A stretch of DNA of 6,681 bases from JAFHCF01 sp048497495 (GTDB lineage Bacteria > Pseudomonadota > Alphaproteobacteria > Rhizobiales > Ancalomicrobiaceae): the NCBI GenBank assembly GCA_048497495.1, contig JAFHCF010000009.1:1-6681 (forward strand), given 5' to 3'. Below, one piece after another: positions 6,111 through 6,681 of the stretch. The position numbers and the translations under genes were made by a program. The notes under the pieces were generated by a model. That model worked only from the letters and a program-made list of their open reading frames with translations, had not been told where the DNA came from and did not search any database. Numbering within the stretch: the stretch's first letter is position 1; every line of letters begins with the position of its first letter.

Positions 6111-6681
6111 GCCCCCTCCCCCCGGCCGAGGCCGGCGATGGCGCGCACCAGCGCCTCGACGCCGAAGCCGATGTCGGCGGGCGACGACCATTCGAGCGGA
6201 TTGTGCGAGATGCCGGCGCGCGACCTGACGAAGAGCATGGCGGAGGGGAAGCTCCGCGCCATCGCCATGGCGTCGTGGCCGGCGCCCGACGGCAGCCGGC
6301 GGACGTCGAGGCCGAGAGAGACCACGGCGTCGGCCAGGGCGTTCTGCAGGTGTTCGTCCATCGGGCAGGTCGGCACGTCGATGTGGCGGGTGAGCTCGAA
6401 GCCGAGGCCGCGCCGCTCGGCGATGCGCGCCGCCTCGTGGGAGATGCGGTCGATGGCGACGAGGCGAGGAGCGTCGGCGCCGGCGCGAATGTCGAGGGAG
6501 GCGTCGACCCGGCCGGGCACGGTGTTGCCGGCGCCGGGCGAGACGACGACGCGGCCGACGGTGGCGACGAGGCCGTTGGTGCCCTGACGGCCGACGCGCT
6601 CGACCGTCAACGCGATCTCGGCGAGGCCGGCGAGGGCGTCGCGGCGCAACTCCATCGGCACGGTGCCGGCATGGCCGGCCA
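6107..6681 (-). CDS. Zn-dependent amidohydrolase, allantoate amidohydrolase / N-carbamoyl-amino-acid hydrolase family, N-terminus outside window
   Basis: The last 190 residues are visible; a full member has about 400-420, so roughly the N-terminal half, with most metal ligands, lies beyond the right edge. The fragment opens with AGHAGTVPMELRRDAL, the family lid motif (usually HAGTTPM...RRDA, with Val here in place of the second Thr). It continues with SPGAGNTVPGRVDASLDIR, whose Asn and Arg match substrate-carboxylate-binding residues in this family. Further on are LPSGAGHDAMAMA and GISHNPLEW, whose His is the expected C-terminal metal ligand. Relatives hydrolyse allantoate (AllC), N-carbamoyl amino acids (HyuC/AmaB), beta-ureidopropionate or ureidoglycolate; sequence alone does not separate these. 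The guaD partner, overlapping by ATGA at 6107-6110, favours a role in purine-ring nitrogen recovery, but a pyrimidine role is possible. No internal disruption is seen. Confidence 0.9.
   Translation of the reverse strand, partial: AGHAGTVPMELRRDALAGLAEIALTVERVGRQGTNGLVATVGRVVVSPGAGNTVPGRVDASLDIRAGADAPRLVAIDRISHEAARIAERRGLGFELTRHIDVPTCPMDEHLQNALADAVVSLGLDVRRLPSGAGHDAMAMARSFPSAMLFVRSRAGISHNPLEWSSPADIGFGVEALVRAIAGLGRGEGA
6111..6120 (-). promoter_or_regulatory. Ribosome binding site of guaD inside the upstream gene
   Basis: Read on the minus strand, GGGAGGGGGC stands directly before the guaD ATG, inside the 3' end of the amidohydrolase gene. With the ATGA overlap it supports re-initiation or coupled translation of guaD. 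Confidence 0.6.

Noticed and set aside
5184..6587. A 467-codon plus-strand frame opposite guaD and the amidohydrolase
   Set aside because: It is antisense to two genes with complete family motifs, has low-complexity Gly/Ala/Arg sequence, and has no ribosome binding site.

Overview
The window is very GC-rich DNA with almost no non-coding space. Its third codon positions are strongly G/C and start-stop junctions are tight. Codon bias, gene families and the arrangement of a small protein gene followed by two adjacent M16 peptidase genes fit an alphaproteobacterium, most likely of the Hyphomicrobiales/Rhizobiales or Rhodobacterales type. This placement is inferred from style and synteny; there is no marker gene in the window.

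Left half, plus strand. The window opens inside the 3' end of an unrecognised gene (1-324). A 264-bp intergenic stretch follows, with short GC-rich inverted repeats and no promoter I can call. Then come two M16 (pitrilysin/insulinase) peptidase-family genes, 17 bp apart. The first (589-2154, TTG start) keeps the inverted zinc motif HxxEH but lacks the C-terminal Arg/Tyr pair. The second (2172-3533) has lost HxxEH but keeps the Arg/Tyr pair. Both have signal peptides, so together they look like one exported heterodimeric zinc peptidase.

Right half, minus strand, converging on the first operon with a 25-bp gap. Three genes are read from right to left with overlapping ends. They are a Zn-dependent amidohydrolase of the allantoate amidohydrolase / N-carbamoyl-amino-acid hydrolase family (N-terminus outside the window), guanine deaminase (guaD, complete), and an M20-family amidohydrolase-like protein (complete). 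The junctions are ATGA (4-base overlap) and TGATG (1-base overlap), so the genes are almost certainly one translationally coupled operon. Guanine deaminase turns guanine into xanthine and ammonia; together with an AllC/HyuC-type hydrolase this points to recovery of nitrogen from nucleobases.

Points most worth a second look: the M20 protein has Val and Ser where the family has the bridging metal Asp and a further acidic metal ligand, although the rest of the fold signature is intact; the two M16 subunits have complementary losses of catalytic features; and the first M16 gene starts with TTG, which is decided by a strong ribosome binding site. I found no mobile element, CRISPR array, tRNA or rRNA.
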